A stretch of DNA of 64,000 nucleotides from assembly GCF_019793465.1 (NCBI RefSeq), contig NZ_JAILYJ010000002.1, positions 248,001 through 312,000 of the forward strand, given 5' to 3'. Shown one piece after another: positions 54,564 through 64,000 of the stretch. This DNA is from Rhizobium croatiense. Lineage in GTDB: Bacteria; Pseudomonadota; Alphaproteobacteria; Rhizobiales; Rhizobiaceae. The notes beneath the pieces are model-generated. The model was not told the origin of the DNA and did no database searches. It saw only the letters and a program-made list of their open reading frames with translations. Numbering within the stretch: the stretch's first letter is position 1; each line of letters starts with the position of its first letter. A program made the translations under genes and the position numbers.

Positions 54564-55955
54564 ATGGGCGGCACGCCGGAACTGAAGCTGTACAACACGC
54601 TGACGCGGGAAAAATCGGTGTTTTCGCCGATCGATGCCGACAACGTCCGCATGTATGTCTGCGGCCCGACCGTCTATGATTTCGCCCATATCGGCAACGC
54701 GCGGCCGGTCATCGTCTTCGACGTGCTGTTCCGGCTGCTGCGCCATGTTTATGGCGAGGATCACGTCACCTATGCCCGCAACATCACCGACGTCGACGAC
54801 AAGATCAATGCGCGGGCGCTGAGGGATCATCCGGGTCTGCCGCTCAACGAGGCGATCCGCGCGGTCACCGAGAAGACCGAGACGCAGTTTCACGCCGATG
54901 TCGCCGAGCTCGGCTGCCTGGAGCCGAGCGTCGAGCCGCGCGCTACCGACAATATCGAGGAAATGATCGAGATCATCGGGAAGCTGATCTCCAACGGTCA
55001 TGCCTATGTCGCATCAGGCGAAGTTCTGTTCGACACCAGATCTATGGCGGATTACGGCCAGCTCTCGAAGCGCCCGCTCGACGAGCAGCAGGCCGGCGCC
55101 CGCGTTGCCGTCGATGCGCACAAGAAGAATCCCGGCGATTTCGTGCTCTGGAAACTGTCGAGCCATAACGAGCCCGGCTGGGAGAGCCCATGGGGCCGCG
55201 GCCGGCCCGGCTGGCACATCGAGTGCTCGGCGATGAGCCGGCGTTATCTCGGCGATGTCTTCGACATCCATGGCGGCGGGCTGGATCTGATCTTCCCGCA
55301 TCATGAAAACGAGATCGCCCAGTCGCGCTGCGCCCACGGCACCGAGGTGATGGCGAATGTCTGGATGCATAACGGCTTCGTGCAGGTCGAAGGCCGCAAG
55401 ATGTCGAAGTCCGAAGGCAATTTTGTCACCATCCACGATCTCTTGCACACTGAGGTCTTCGGCGGCCGCAAATGGCCGGGTGAGGTGCTGCGTCTTGCCA
55501 TGCTGATGACGCATTACCGCGAGCCGATCGATTTCTCGATCAAGCGGCTGGAAGAGGCCGAACGGCTGCTCGCCAAATGGCCGGCGACGGAACCCGGCGA
55601 CGCCAAGCCGGACGAGGCTGTGCTGAACGCGCTGGCGGACGATCTCAATACTGTGGCGGCGGTGCAGGCGCTGCATGCGCTGGCGCAGGCCGCCCATACC
55701 GATGCTGCCGCCGGCGCCCGTTTTGCCGCGACGGCTGCCCTCCTCGGGGTGCTGCCGAAGAGGGCCGAAATCGACGAAGCCGTCGCAGCGGCGGTCGATG
55801 CGCTGGTCGCGATGCGTTTGGAAATGCTGAAGGCGAAGAATTTTGCCGAAGCCGACAAGATCCGCGACGAGCTGACGGCGAAAGGCATTCAGCTGAAGGA
55901 CGGCAAGGATCCAGCGTCGGGCGAGCGGTTGACGACGTGGGAGGTGAAGCGGTGA
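54564..55955 (+). CDS. cysS: Cysteinyl-tRNA synthetase
   Basis: A 463-residue class I synthetase. The zinc-binding region and HIGH-like motif read [17 protein letters not shown]; the KMSKS loop is [30 protein letters not shown] carries the zinc and cysteine ligands. ATG 54564 has GGGAGA 5 bases upstream and gives the family length; an in-frame ATG 60 bases earlier adds an unconserved leader. Confidence 0.96.
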   Translation: MGGTPELKLYNTLTREKSVFSPIDADNVRMYVCGPTVYDFAHIGNARPVIVFDVLFRLLRHVYGEDHVTYARNITDVDDKINARALRDHPGLPLNEAIRAVTEKTETQFHADVAELGCLEPSVEPRATDNIEEMIEIIGKLISNGHAYVASGEVLFDTRSMADYGQLSKRPLDEQQAGARVAVDAHKKNPGDFVLWKLSSHNEPGWESPWGRGRPGWHIECSAMSRRYLGDVFDIHGGGLDLIFPHHENEIAQSRCAHGTEVMANVWMHNGFVQVEGRKMSKSEGNFVTIHDLLHTEVFGGRKWPGEVLRLAMLMTHYREPIDFSIKRLEEAERLLAKWPATEPGDAKPDEAVLNALADDLNTVAAVQALHALAQAAHTDAAAGARFAATAALLGVLPKRAEIDEAVAAAVDALVAMRLEMLKAKNFAEADKIRDELTAKGIQLKDGKDPASGERLTTWEVKR

Positions 55956-55975
55956 GAGTGGTGGGTTGGGATAAG

Positions 55976-56126
55976 ACCCCTCCCCAACCCCTCCCCACAA
56001 GGGGGAGGGGCTACGGCGCCGCGCTGCTCCGAAGCGACTTCACGCCAATTGCAAACATTCGAGATGGAAACGAAGACGGCGCCACGAGAGAGCCCTCCCC
56101 CTTGTGGGGAGGGTTGGGAGGGGTTT
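55976..56126. repeat. Inverted repeat element between cysS and the GFA genes
   Basis: Left arm 55976-56012 and right arm 56091-56126 are imperfect inverted copies of about 35 bases, rich in CCCCTCCCC and with the core CCCCACAAGGGGGAGGG; they differ by a few single-base gaps. The 78-base core has no gene. This C/G-rich palindrome is of a type seen after many rhizobial genes. Confidence 0.8.
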
Positions 56127-56163
56127 TCTTTTTCTCATCGACGTCGCTGCGGGAGGATCTGTC

Positions 56164-56640
56164 ATGACCACCCATACCGGCGGCTGCCAGTGCGGAGCGA
56201 TCCGCTTCCGTGTCAGCGGCGAACTCAAGGATTCGTCGATCTGTCATTGCCGCATGTGCCAGAAGGCGTTCGGGGCTTATTATGCGCCGCTCGTCTCGGT
56301 GCGCGGCGCCGAGTTCGAATGGACGCGGGGGGAGCGGAAAAAATTCCGCTCTTCCAATTTCGTCGAGCGCGGCTTCTGCGGTGACTGCGGCACGCCGCTG
56401 ACCTATGAAGCGCCAGACGGAATGGCGATTGCTGCGGGCGCCTTCGACGATCCGTCGTCGCTGCCGCCGACCATTCAATGGGGGGTGGAATGCAAGCTCG
56501 GCTTCGTCGATCGCCTGCACGAACTGCCGGGAGAGCGGACCGAGGCCGATCTGACGGCAGGCTCCTTCCTGCACGAACTCGTTTCCTATCAACATCCCGA
56601 CCATGACACGCAGGTCTGGCCACCGGAGGATCGCGCTTGA
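56164..56640 (+). CDS. GFA family protein (first of three paralogues)
   Basis: A 158-residue protein of the glutathione-dependent formaldehyde-activating (GFA/CENP-V) fold. Zinc cysteines are GGCQCGAIRF, CHCRMCQKAFG and CGDCGTPLTY. The end carries [11 protein letters not shown], shared with the two following genes. Members may bind glutathione adducts; true formaldehyde activation is shown for few. It overlaps the next gene by 4 bases. Confidence 0.9.
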   Translation: MTTHTGGCQCGAIRFRVSGELKDSSICHCRMCQKAFGAYYAPLVSVRGAEFEWTRGERKKFRSSNFVERGFCGDCGTPLTYEAPDGMAIAAGAFDDPSSLPPTIQWGVECKLGFVDRLHELPGERTEADLTAGSFLHELVSYQHPDHDTQVWPPEDRA

Positions 56641-57121
56641 GCGAAATGACGAAACAGGCCGGCGGATGCCAATGCGGCGCGGTTCGTTATCGCGCCCGCG
56701 GCGAACTCGGCTATCCCCATATCTGCCACTGCCGCATGTGCCAGAAGGCGGCCGGCAACTATTTCCTGCCGCTTGCGGCTGCCATGCGCGAGGATTTCGA
56801 GCTGACGCGCGGCGCGCCGAAATGGTTCCGGTCCTCGGATCTGGTGCGGCGCGGCTTCTGCAGCGATTGCGGCACGCCGCTGTTTTACGACATCCCGGGC
56901 GCTAACTTCATCAACATCACGCTCGGCTCGCTTGATGAGCCCGATGCGGTCAAGCCCGTGATGCAATCGAGCACCGGCCGCAAGATGTCCTGGTTTCACG
57001 CGATCGACAGTCTGCCGGTGGAGCCGCAGCCTGAAACGCCCGACCGCGAGAACGCGATCGCGGCAAGCAACCATCAGCACCCCGACCACGATACGAAAAG
57101 CTGGCCATTCGGAGAACGCCT

Positions 57122-57125
<4 letters not shown>
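56637..57125 (+). CDS. GFA family protein (second of three paralogues)
   Basis: A 162-residue paralogue with GGCQCGAVRYRA, CHCRMCQKAAGNYF and CSDCGTPLFYD, and the same tail motif (QHPDHDTKSWP). It differs most from its neighbours in the C-terminal half (FHAIDSLPVEPQ). TTG 56637 is favoured because GGAGGA lies 6 bases upstream and it overlaps the previous stop; ATG 56646 would be 15 bases away. It overlaps the third paralogue by 4 bases. Confidence 0.9.
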
Positions 57126-58557
<1,432 letters not shown>

Positions 58558-58574
58558 TTGCCCTGAACAAGGCA

Positions 58575-58636
58575 GCCCCTCACCCTAGCCTTCTCCCCGC
58601 GCGCGGGGAGAAGGTGGCGGCAGCCGGATGAGGGGC
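58575..58636. repeat. Nested palindromic intergenic element
   Basis: A perfect 26-base palindrome at 58589-58614 (half CCTTCTCCCCGCG) is nested in outer arms GCCCCTCA (58575-58582) and TGAGGGGC (58629-58636). The palindrome resembles a frequent rhizobial repeat and probably also stops transcription from pip. Confidence 0.8.
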
Positions 58637-58680
58637 AGCATACGCATTCCAACAACACCCGCCTGGCGGGAGGACACGAC

Positions 58681-60294
58681 ATGAAAGAACGCATCTACCT
58701 CTTCGACACGACGCTCCGGGACGGGCAGCAGACGCCCGGCATCGATTTTTCCGTCGAGGACAAGATTGCGATCGCCGCCATGCTGGATGAGTTCGGCTTC
58801 GACTATGTCGAGGGCGGCTATCCCGGCGCCAATCCGACCGACACCGCCTTTTTCAGCGAGAAGCGCACCAGCGAAGCGACCTTCGTCGCCTTCGGCATGA
58901 CGAAGCGGGCGGGCGTTTCGGTCTCCAACGATCCGGGCCTTGCCGGGCTGCTGCAGGCGAAATCCGACGCCATCTGTTTCGTCGCCAAGAGCTGGGATTA
59001 CCATGTCGCGGTGGCGCTCGGTTGCACCAATGAGGAAAACCTCGAAAGCATCGCCGAAAGCGTCAAGGCGGCGGTCGGCGCCGGCAAGGAGGCGATCGTC
59101 GATTGCGAGCACTTCTTCGATGGTTTCAAGGCCAATCCGGCCTATGCGCTCGCCTGCGCCAAGACCGCCTATGAGGGCGGCGCCCGCTGGGTCGTGCTCT
59201 GCGACACCAATGGCGGCACGCAGCCGCCGGAAATCCGTGCCATCGTCGAGGCGGTGATCGCAGCCGGCGTTCCCGGCCGCTATCTTGGTATCCATGCCCA
59301 TAACGACACCGGCCAGGCCGTCGCCAATTCACTGGCAGCGGTCGAAGCCGGCGTCCGGCAGATCCAGGGCACGCTGAACGGCATCGGCGAACGCTGCGGC
59401 AATGCCAATCTGGTGACGCTGATCCCGACGCTGGCGCTGAAGAGTGCCTACAACACACGGTTCGAAACGGCGATCGACGAGGAGCGGCTGCTCAACCTCA
59501 CCCGGCTGTCGCATGCCTTCGACGAGCTGCTCAACCGCTCGCCCGACCACCAGATGCCCTATGTCGGCGCTTCCGCCTTCGCCACCAAGGCCGGCATCCA
59601 CGCATCGGCGCTGCTGAAGGACCCGAAGACCTATGAACATGTGCCGCCGGAAAGCGTCGGCAACTTCCGAAAGGTCATGGTCTCCGACCAAGGCGGCAAG
59701 GCGAACTTCATCAATGCGCTGAAGCGGCGCGGCATCACCGTCGCCAAGGACGATCCGAAGCTCGATCTCTTGATCTCGATCGTCAAGGAACGGGAATCCA
59801 TCGGCTACGCCTATGAGGGCGCCGATGCGAGCTTCGAGCTCTTGGCGCATCGCACGCTCGGCACCATCCCGGAATTCTTCACCATCGAAGGCTTCCGGGT
59901 GATGATCGAGCGCCGCTTCGACAGTCTCGGCCGCGTGAAGATCGTCTCGGAGGCGGTGGTCAAGATCACCATCGACGGACAGACGCTGATGTCGGTTGCC
60001 GATGCCGAAGGCCCGGTCAACGCGCTCGACCTGGCGCTGCGCAAGGATTTCGGCAAATACCAGCACGAGATCGACGATCTAGTGCTCGCCGATTTCAAGG
60101 TGCGTATCCTCAATGGCGGCACGGAGGCGATCACCCGCGTGCTGATCGAATCCACCGACAGCGACGGCGTGCGCTGGTGGACGGTCGGCGTCTCGGAGAA
60201 CATCATCGACGCCTCGTTCCAGGCGCTGATGGATTCCGTCATCTACAAGCTGATGAAGAACCGCCAGCTGGCGGGCAAGATCGCGGCGGAATAA
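58681..60294 (+). CDS. cimA: (R)-citramalate synthase
   Basis: A 537-residue member of the isopropylmalate/citramalate synthase family. It starts RIYLFDTTLRDGQQTPGIDF with the metal-binding Asp, has the HAHNDTGQAVANSL His motif and a C-terminal LeuA-type regulatory domain (about residues 390-530). Length and the YVEGGYPGANPTDT motif mark it as the CimA/LeuA2 type, which condenses pyruvate and acetyl-CoA toward isoleucine. Direct assay would be needed to exclude homocitrate-type activity. Confidence 0.9.
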   Translation: MKERIYLFDTTLRDGQQTPGIDFSVEDKIAIAAMLDEFGFDYVEGGYPGANPTDTAFFSEKRTSEATFVAFGMTKRAGVSVSNDPGLAGLLQAKSDAICFVAKSWDYHVAVALGCTNEENLESIAESVKAAVGAGKEAIVDCEHFFDGFKANPAYALACAKTAYEGGARWVVLCDTNGGTQPPEIRAIVEAVIAAGVPGRYLGIHAHNDTGQAVANSLAAVEAGVRQIQGTLNGIGERCGNANLVTLIPTLALKSAYNTRFETAIDEERLLNLTRLSHAFDELLNRSPDHQMPYVGASAFATKAGIHASALLKDPKTYEHVPPESVGNFRKVMVSDQGGKANFINALKRRGITVAKDDPKLDLLISIVKERESIGYAYEGADASFELLAHRTLGTIPEFFTIEGFRVMIERRFDSLGRVKIVSEAVVKITIDGQTLMSVADAEGPVNALDLALRKDFGKYQHEIDDLVLADFKVRILNGGTEAITRVLIESTDSDGVRWWTVGVSENIIDASFQALMDSVIYKLMKNRQLAGKIAAE

Positions 60295-60457
60295 ATCTGT
60301 TCCGCCGGTTCTGCGAGGCGGCGGATGCCGTCATCTTCCGCCCATGCCGCGTTTCCGCTTCAAATCCTCTCACTCTTCATTCAACGAAATGAATTGGCCT
60401 ATTCACGGCGCTTAAGCTAGGCCGGATCAGAAGAAGAACAAAGATGGAAACACGCCG

Positions 60458-61372
60458 ATGTCGACCGATATATCCGTTCCGCTGGCCAAGAACGAAGACA
60501 GTCCGCGCGGTTTCGCCTTCGCGCTGACGGCCTATCTGCTCTGGGGCTTCCTGCCCTTCTACATGAAGGCGGTCGCGCATATCTCGCCGGCCGAGGTGAT
60601 CGCGCATCGCATCATCTGGTCGCTGCCGCTGGCGGGCATCGTGCTGATCGTACTCGGGCGCACTGGGGATATCCGCGCAGCGCTCAGTTCGCCGCGCATG
60701 TTGGCGATGGCGGCGCTGACGGCGTCGCTGATCACCATCAACTGGGGCACCTATGTCTGGGCGATCGGCGCCGGCCATTCGCTCGACGCAGCCCTCGGTT
60801 ATTTCATCAATCCGCTGTTCAGCATCTTCCTCGGCGCAGTGTTCCTCAAGGAAAAGCTGCAGCCGCTGCAGATCGCGGCGATCGCGCTTGCAGCACTTGC
60901 CGTCGCCATTCTCGCACTGGACAGCGGCGGCATCCCTTGGGTAGCGCTGACGCTGGCGATCAGCTGGGGTTTTTACGCCCTGCTGCGCAAGACGCTGCCG
61001 CTCGGGCCGAACCAGGGTTTCTTCCTCGAAGTGCTGATCCTCAGCGGGCCGGCCCTCCTTTACATCCTCTATCTCGAATTCGGCAGCGGCCAGGGCCACC
61101 TCTATCGCACCAGCCTTGCCGACACGATCCTGCTGCTCGGCTGCGGCGTCATCACCGCCGTGCCGCTGATGATCTATGCGAACGGCGCCAAGCTCTTGAA
61201 ACTCTCGACGATCGGCATCATGCAGTATATCGCGCCGACGATGATCTTCCTGATCGCCGTCTTCGTCTTTCACGAGCCATTCGGCACGGCGCGCATGATC
61301 GCCTTCCCGCTGATCTGGGCGGGGCTGTTTCTCTATAGCTGGTCGATGCTGAAGGGAAGCCGAGGGCACTAG
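60458..61372 (+). CDS. rarD: EamA-family transporter RarD
   Basis: A 304-residue inner-membrane protein with ten hydrophobic segments in two EamA halves. The opening GFAFALTAYLLWGFLPFYMKAV and AHRIIWSLPL are characteristic of RarD. Family members export or import small metabolites; no substrate is known for RarD. The 163-base gap before it shows nothing notable. Confidence 0.92.
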   Translation: MSTDISVPLAKNEDSPRGFAFALTAYLLWGFLPFYMKAVAHISPAEVIAHRIIWSLPLAGIVLIVLGRTGDIRAALSSPRMLAMAALTASLITINWGTYVWAIGAGHSLDAALGYFINPLFSIFLGAVFLKEKLQPLQIAAIALAALAVAILALDSGGIPWVALTLAISWGFYALLRKTLPLGPNQGFFLEVLILSGPALLYILYLEFGSGQGHLYRTSLADTILLLGCGVITAVPLMIYANGAKLLKLSTIGIMQYIAPTMIFLIAVFVFHEPFGTARMIAFPLIWAGLFLYSWSMLKGSRGH

Positions 61373-61455
61373 TTGCGAGCTTTTCCTGGCCACAGCCCGA
61401 AGCATGTAGTCGGTGATCCGTAACGATCGATCCATCAAAGCAGGAGCGCGTTGGC

Positions 61456-62388
61456 TCAAAGCCAGGACAGCAGCGCTGTGCGGACAAGGATTCCGGCCAA
61501 TGCGCTCACGATGGCGATGGCTGCCACCGACCGGAGCGCTGGCACCGAAGCGATAAGGATGGAAAGACCGGGAAGGTCGAGAGGGTTTAGCAGAAATGCC
61601 GACCCGCGAATGATTTTCTCAGGCGGAATGCTCAGCTCCTTGTGGACGTCGAGTAACAGCGTGACCGCTGCACTTGATCCTGCCAGGCACTTTGTGAGGA
61701 AGAACAGGACATCCTGCTGCGAGGCGCCGAGCAACTGAAGCAAGGGCAGCGCGACGGACGTAAAGGCCGAAAGTGCACCTGTGCTTTGGATAAGCCTGAC
61801 CATTGCAAGTGAGATCACCAGCACCGGCAAGATTGCAGAAATGACCCGAACGGCATCTGCGCCACCGCGGTTGATCGCCGTCAGCAGATCGAGCCTTACG
61901 GCGACGGACTCATCCACCTTGTAACAGGAACAGATCTTTCCAGACAGGGAGCGGCGTCCAACCATCCAGCAGGCAAGAGTGGAGGCCACAAGCGCTCCGC
62001 AAATACCGTTCACGATGATCAAGCCGGGATCGACACCGAGACTTGCTAGCGGAAAACTGGCATTTGCCGGCGCGGCCGCAAGCACCGCGGCAAAGGCAGC
62101 GGCCAGGCATCTCTCCGACATTCTTTTGTGTGCCATGAGCGACAGGGCCGAGACCGAGGCAGCCGAACTGACGAGGCTGAGCTGGATAACCGCCAAGGCT
62201 CCGAAACCGTCCAGACCGAACAATCTGAAGAGCGGATTGGCCTTCCCGCCGATCCATCGCAATGCGCTCATGCCTTCGAGATAGCGCATCAGCGAGAAGG
62301 TCACGATCATCAACGGCAGAAAGGTGAATATCGCTATGTCGACGGCACTTCGTCCGGCATCCAGAATGGCGGTGATCAGAATTGTCAT
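61456..62388 (-). CDS. Gate-domain (nucleoside-recognition-like) membrane protein
   Basis: A 310-residue protein with about eight hydrophobic segments (ILDAGRSAVDIAIFTFLPLM, LSLVSSAASVSALSLMAHKR, AGSSAAVTLLLDVHKEL). The two halves look like repeats of the Gate (nucleoside recognition) domain, as in SpmA/SpmB or YjiH proteins. Transport role is inferred. It lies downstream of the hydrolase genes on the same strand after 96 bases with a hairpin. Confidence 0.65.
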   Translation of the reverse strand: MTILITAILDAGRSAVDIAIFTFLPLMIVTFSLMRYLEGMSALRWIGGKANPLFRLFGLDGFGALAVIQLSLVSSAASVSALSLMAHKRMSERCLAAAFAAVLAAAPANASFPLASLGVDPGLIIVNGICGALVASTLACWMVGRRSLSGKICSCYKVDESVAVRLDLLTAINRGGADAVRVISAILPVLVISLAMVRLIQSTGALSAFTSVALPLLQLLGASQQDVLFFLTKCLAGSSAAVTLLLDVHKELSIPPEKIIRGSAFLLNPLDLPGLSILIASVPALRSVAAIAIVSALAGILVRTALLSWL

Positions 62389-62443
62389 GGGAACGAGTGG
62401 CTTGATGGCCGCGCCGGACTTGCGGCGGACTTAACGGAGGAAG

Positions 62444-62472
62444 CGGGCTCCGAAATCCGATCCCGGAGCCCG
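62444..62472 (-). terminator. Hairpin between the hydrolase and Gate-domain genes
   Basis: CGGGCTCCG (62444-62452) faces CGGAGCCCG (62464-62472), a perfect 9-bp stem with an 11-base loop. It lacks a T-run on the - strand, so termination is probably incomplete. Confidence 0.5.
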
Positions 62473-62484
62473 TTGGTTCGAATT

Positions 62485-63492
62485 CTATTCCGGTTGGAAG
62501 GATTCATCGAAAAAGCGGGCAACCTCGGAATAGGCCTGCATGCGGTTGGTTTCCATGAGAGCGAGGTGCGTCGCCTCCCCGATTTCCACCCATCGCCTGT
62601 AGGAGGCGCCGGTCAGCTGCTCGAAATAGGTCCGCGCCAGATCAAGCGGAACGTCGATGTCCCATTCGCCGTGCAACAGCAGCACCGGGGCGCGGATTTC
62701 GCTCGGCTGATAATAGGGATTTCCCGCTTTCCAGTAGGTGCGGATGTCCTGGATTGGCCCGTTGGTGGCTCGGAGTTTTCCTTGCTCCCTGTCAGCTTCC
62801 GAGGTCTCTTCTGAAAGCGTGAATTTTGCCCAAAGATCGAACCAGTCTTCGGGAACAAGCCGTTCACGCGCGTATTCGGGTGCCGTGCTCAACCAACGCG
62901 CCAAGGCGGCATGAACTGGAACAAGCCGATAGGAACCCAGGGGGCCGCCTTGGTCGATCGGGATGGGAATGTCGCTAAGCCATTGCGGCGCGAGCAGCGC
63001 GAGCTTGACAACCTTGTCGCCGTTGCGCGCAGCATATGCGCCCGCCACGGTACCACCCCATGACATTGCGAAGACGTTGACGGCGTTGAGACCACGAAGT
63101 CGGAGGACGAAATCGACCGCCGTAGCGAAGTCCGCAACACCAGTGTCGGTGGCGACAAGCGGCGGGTTAAGATCGGGCTCCGCCTGCATTTCCGGCGGGC
63201 GGGTCGACTTTCCATAGCCCCGGACATCAACCGCAAAGACATCGAAGCCTTGATATGCAAGGAAGTCAATGAAGGAGATCCCGTTGAATGGAACATCGTA
63301 GAGACTTCCGGATGAGAAGGTCGCCCCGTGCACCATCACGATTGTTTTCTCCGCGAGAAAGGCTTTGTGATCTCTCCTTCGCTTATTGCGGAGATAGAGC
63401 TTGATGCCGTCGGTTCCGCTGTCGACGTAATGCTCGTCGAATACGATCTCGCCTGCGTCAAAAGCTGAAGATGCGAGTTTGTTCTCAGACAT
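62485..63492 (-). CDS. Alpha/beta hydrolase
   Basis: A 335-residue hydrolase. The oxyanion region is TIVMVHGATFSSGSLYD, the strand DVFAVDVRGYGKSTRP follows, the nucleophile lies in VFAMSWGGTVAGAYA (sequence S-W-G-G), the acid in LLHGEWDIDVPLD and the His in GEATHLALMETN. No signal peptide. It overlaps the 3' end of the upstream metallo-hydrolase gene by 8 bases, so the two are co-translated and may act on one substrate, perhaps an ester or lactone. Confidence 0.88.
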   Translation of the reverse strand: MSENKLASSAFDAGEIVFDEHYVDSGTDGIKLYLRNKRRRDHKAFLAEKTIVMVHGATFSSGSLYDVPFNGISFIDFLAYQGFDVFAVDVRGYGKSTRPPEMQAEPDLNPPLVATDTGVADFATAVDFVLRLRGLNAVNVFAMSWGGTVAGAYAARNGDKVVKLALLAPQWLSDIPIPIDQGGPLGSYRLVPVHAALARWLSTAPEYARERLVPEDWFDLWAKFTLSEETSEADREQGKLRATNGPIQDIRTYWKAGNPYYQPSEIRAPVLLLHGEWDIDVPLDLARTYFEQLTGASYRRWVEIGEATHLALMETNRMQAYSEVARFFDESFQPE

Positions 63493-64000
63493 AGGACCAC
63501 CTGAATTTTTCGCCGTCGCGGGTCACATAACCAGCAGACGAGCCGGGGAAATGCGTGGAGAAGTAAATGGCGCGATTATCGGCTGCGAACTCGAGGACAC
63601 GCCGTCTGGACTGGGCAGCCTGATCCAGGAATTCGCAGAACACCGTGTTGAGGTCGGGACGCTCCACCTGGATGGGATGGTGCATAACATCGCCGGCAAA
63701 AATCGCCGCTTCATTGTCCGATTCCAGAAGAACGGACATATGGCCGATGCTGTGGCCAGGTGTCGGCAAGAAGGTGAATCGATCCAGGAAAGGACCGCCT
63801 GCGCTGTCGATGAAATCAGCAAGCCCTGCCTCGATCACGGGTCGCACGCTGTCTTCATAGACGCCGGAACTGGGAATGTTGACGTCGTTGTGGCTTGCCG
63901 TTGACGAGTAATATTCCTGCTCGGCGCGGGGGAAGATGTAGCGCGCATTTTTGAAAGTGGGGATCCATCTTCCGTCCTCAAGCACGGTATTCCAGCCGGA
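63485..64000 (-). CDS. MBL-fold metallo-hydrolase (C-terminal part, cut by window)
   Basis: The last 171 residues or so of a metallo-beta-lactamase-fold enzyme, with the N-terminal HxHxDH motif beyond the window. Visible metal motifs are LPTPGHSIGHMSVLL, IFAGDVMHHPIQ (bridging Asp) and YFSTHFPGS (last His). The pattern resembles quorum-quenching lactonase and related hydrolases. It overlaps the alpha/beta hydrolase by 8 bases. Confidence 0.85.
   Translation of the reverse strand, partial: SGWNTVLEDGRWIPTFKNARYIFPRAEQEYYSSTASHNDVNIPSSGVYEDSVRPVIEAGLADFIDSAGGPFLDRFTFLPTPGHSIGHMSVLLESDNEAAIFAGDVMHHPIQVERPDLNTVFCEFLDQAAQSRRRVLEFAADNRAIYFSTHFPGSSAGYVTRDGEKFRWSYV

Overview
This window looks like ordinary chromosome of a Rhizobium species (R. 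etli / R. leguminosarum group, Alphaproteobacteria). The evidence is high GC with strong GC3 bias, near-identity by eye to known rhizobial DnaB, FabF/AcpP, UvrC and L-arabinose/D-galactose dehydrogenase sequences, a RopB/Omp25-type outer-membrane protein, and several palindromic intergenic elements typical of rhizobia. I see no rRNA, tRNA, CRISPR array, prophage or transposase.

Layout. 1-13.7 kb: end of an unidentified gene, a GST, a RopB-like porin, then a + strand run of a pteridine-reductase-like SDR, uvrC, pgsA, moaD and moaE. After these come an orphan LivH-type permease divergent from a CGNR/ABATE regulator with a perfect operator-like inverted repeat between them, a lipoprotein, ndk, a second GST, a DinB protein, a degenerate-GGDEF protein and an ABC-F ATPase. 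13.9-20.5 kb: an accessory catabolic cluster (TetR, polar amino-acid-type ABC importer, MmgE/PrpD protein, flavin-dependent monooxygenase). 20.6-24.1 kb: a prolyl-oligopeptidase-family peptidase, a sugar 1-dehydrogenase and a 359-bp element with 35-bp terminal inverted repeats. 24.1-34.6 kb: holC/pepA on the - strand, then an envelope block on the + strand (PAP2/LpxF-like phosphatase, lptF, lptG, lptD, SurA-like chaperone, pdxA, rsmA).

34.6-41.2 kb, - strand: fatty-acid and wall block fabD, fabG, acpP, fabF, mltG, yicC, gmk. 41.4-52.7 kb, + strand: aldo/keto reductase, rpsF-rpsR-DUF2232-rplI, dnaB, alr, a small ParD/ParE module wedged tightly before radA, cvpA, purF. 52.8-64 kb: an SDR, a GH25 lysozyme-like protein, cysS, three tandem GFA-family paralogues translationally coupled to a prolyl iminopeptidase, cimA, rarD, and on the - strand a Gate-domain membrane protein, an alpha/beta hydrolase and a metallo-beta-lactamase-fold hydrolase cut by the window end.

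Most genes are housekeeping (replication, repair, translation, LPS transport, fatty-acid synthesis, purine and isoleucine precursors). The features most worth a second look are the TetR-ABC-PrpD-monooxygenase cluster, the CGNR operator region, the reduced ParE toxin with no canonical start for its first strand, the triplicated GFA genes, the PTR1-like SDR beside moaDE, an mRNA hairpin that would bury a Shine-Dalgarno sequence, and the family of palindromic mosaic elements. I did not find anything that I can defend as a wholly new system.
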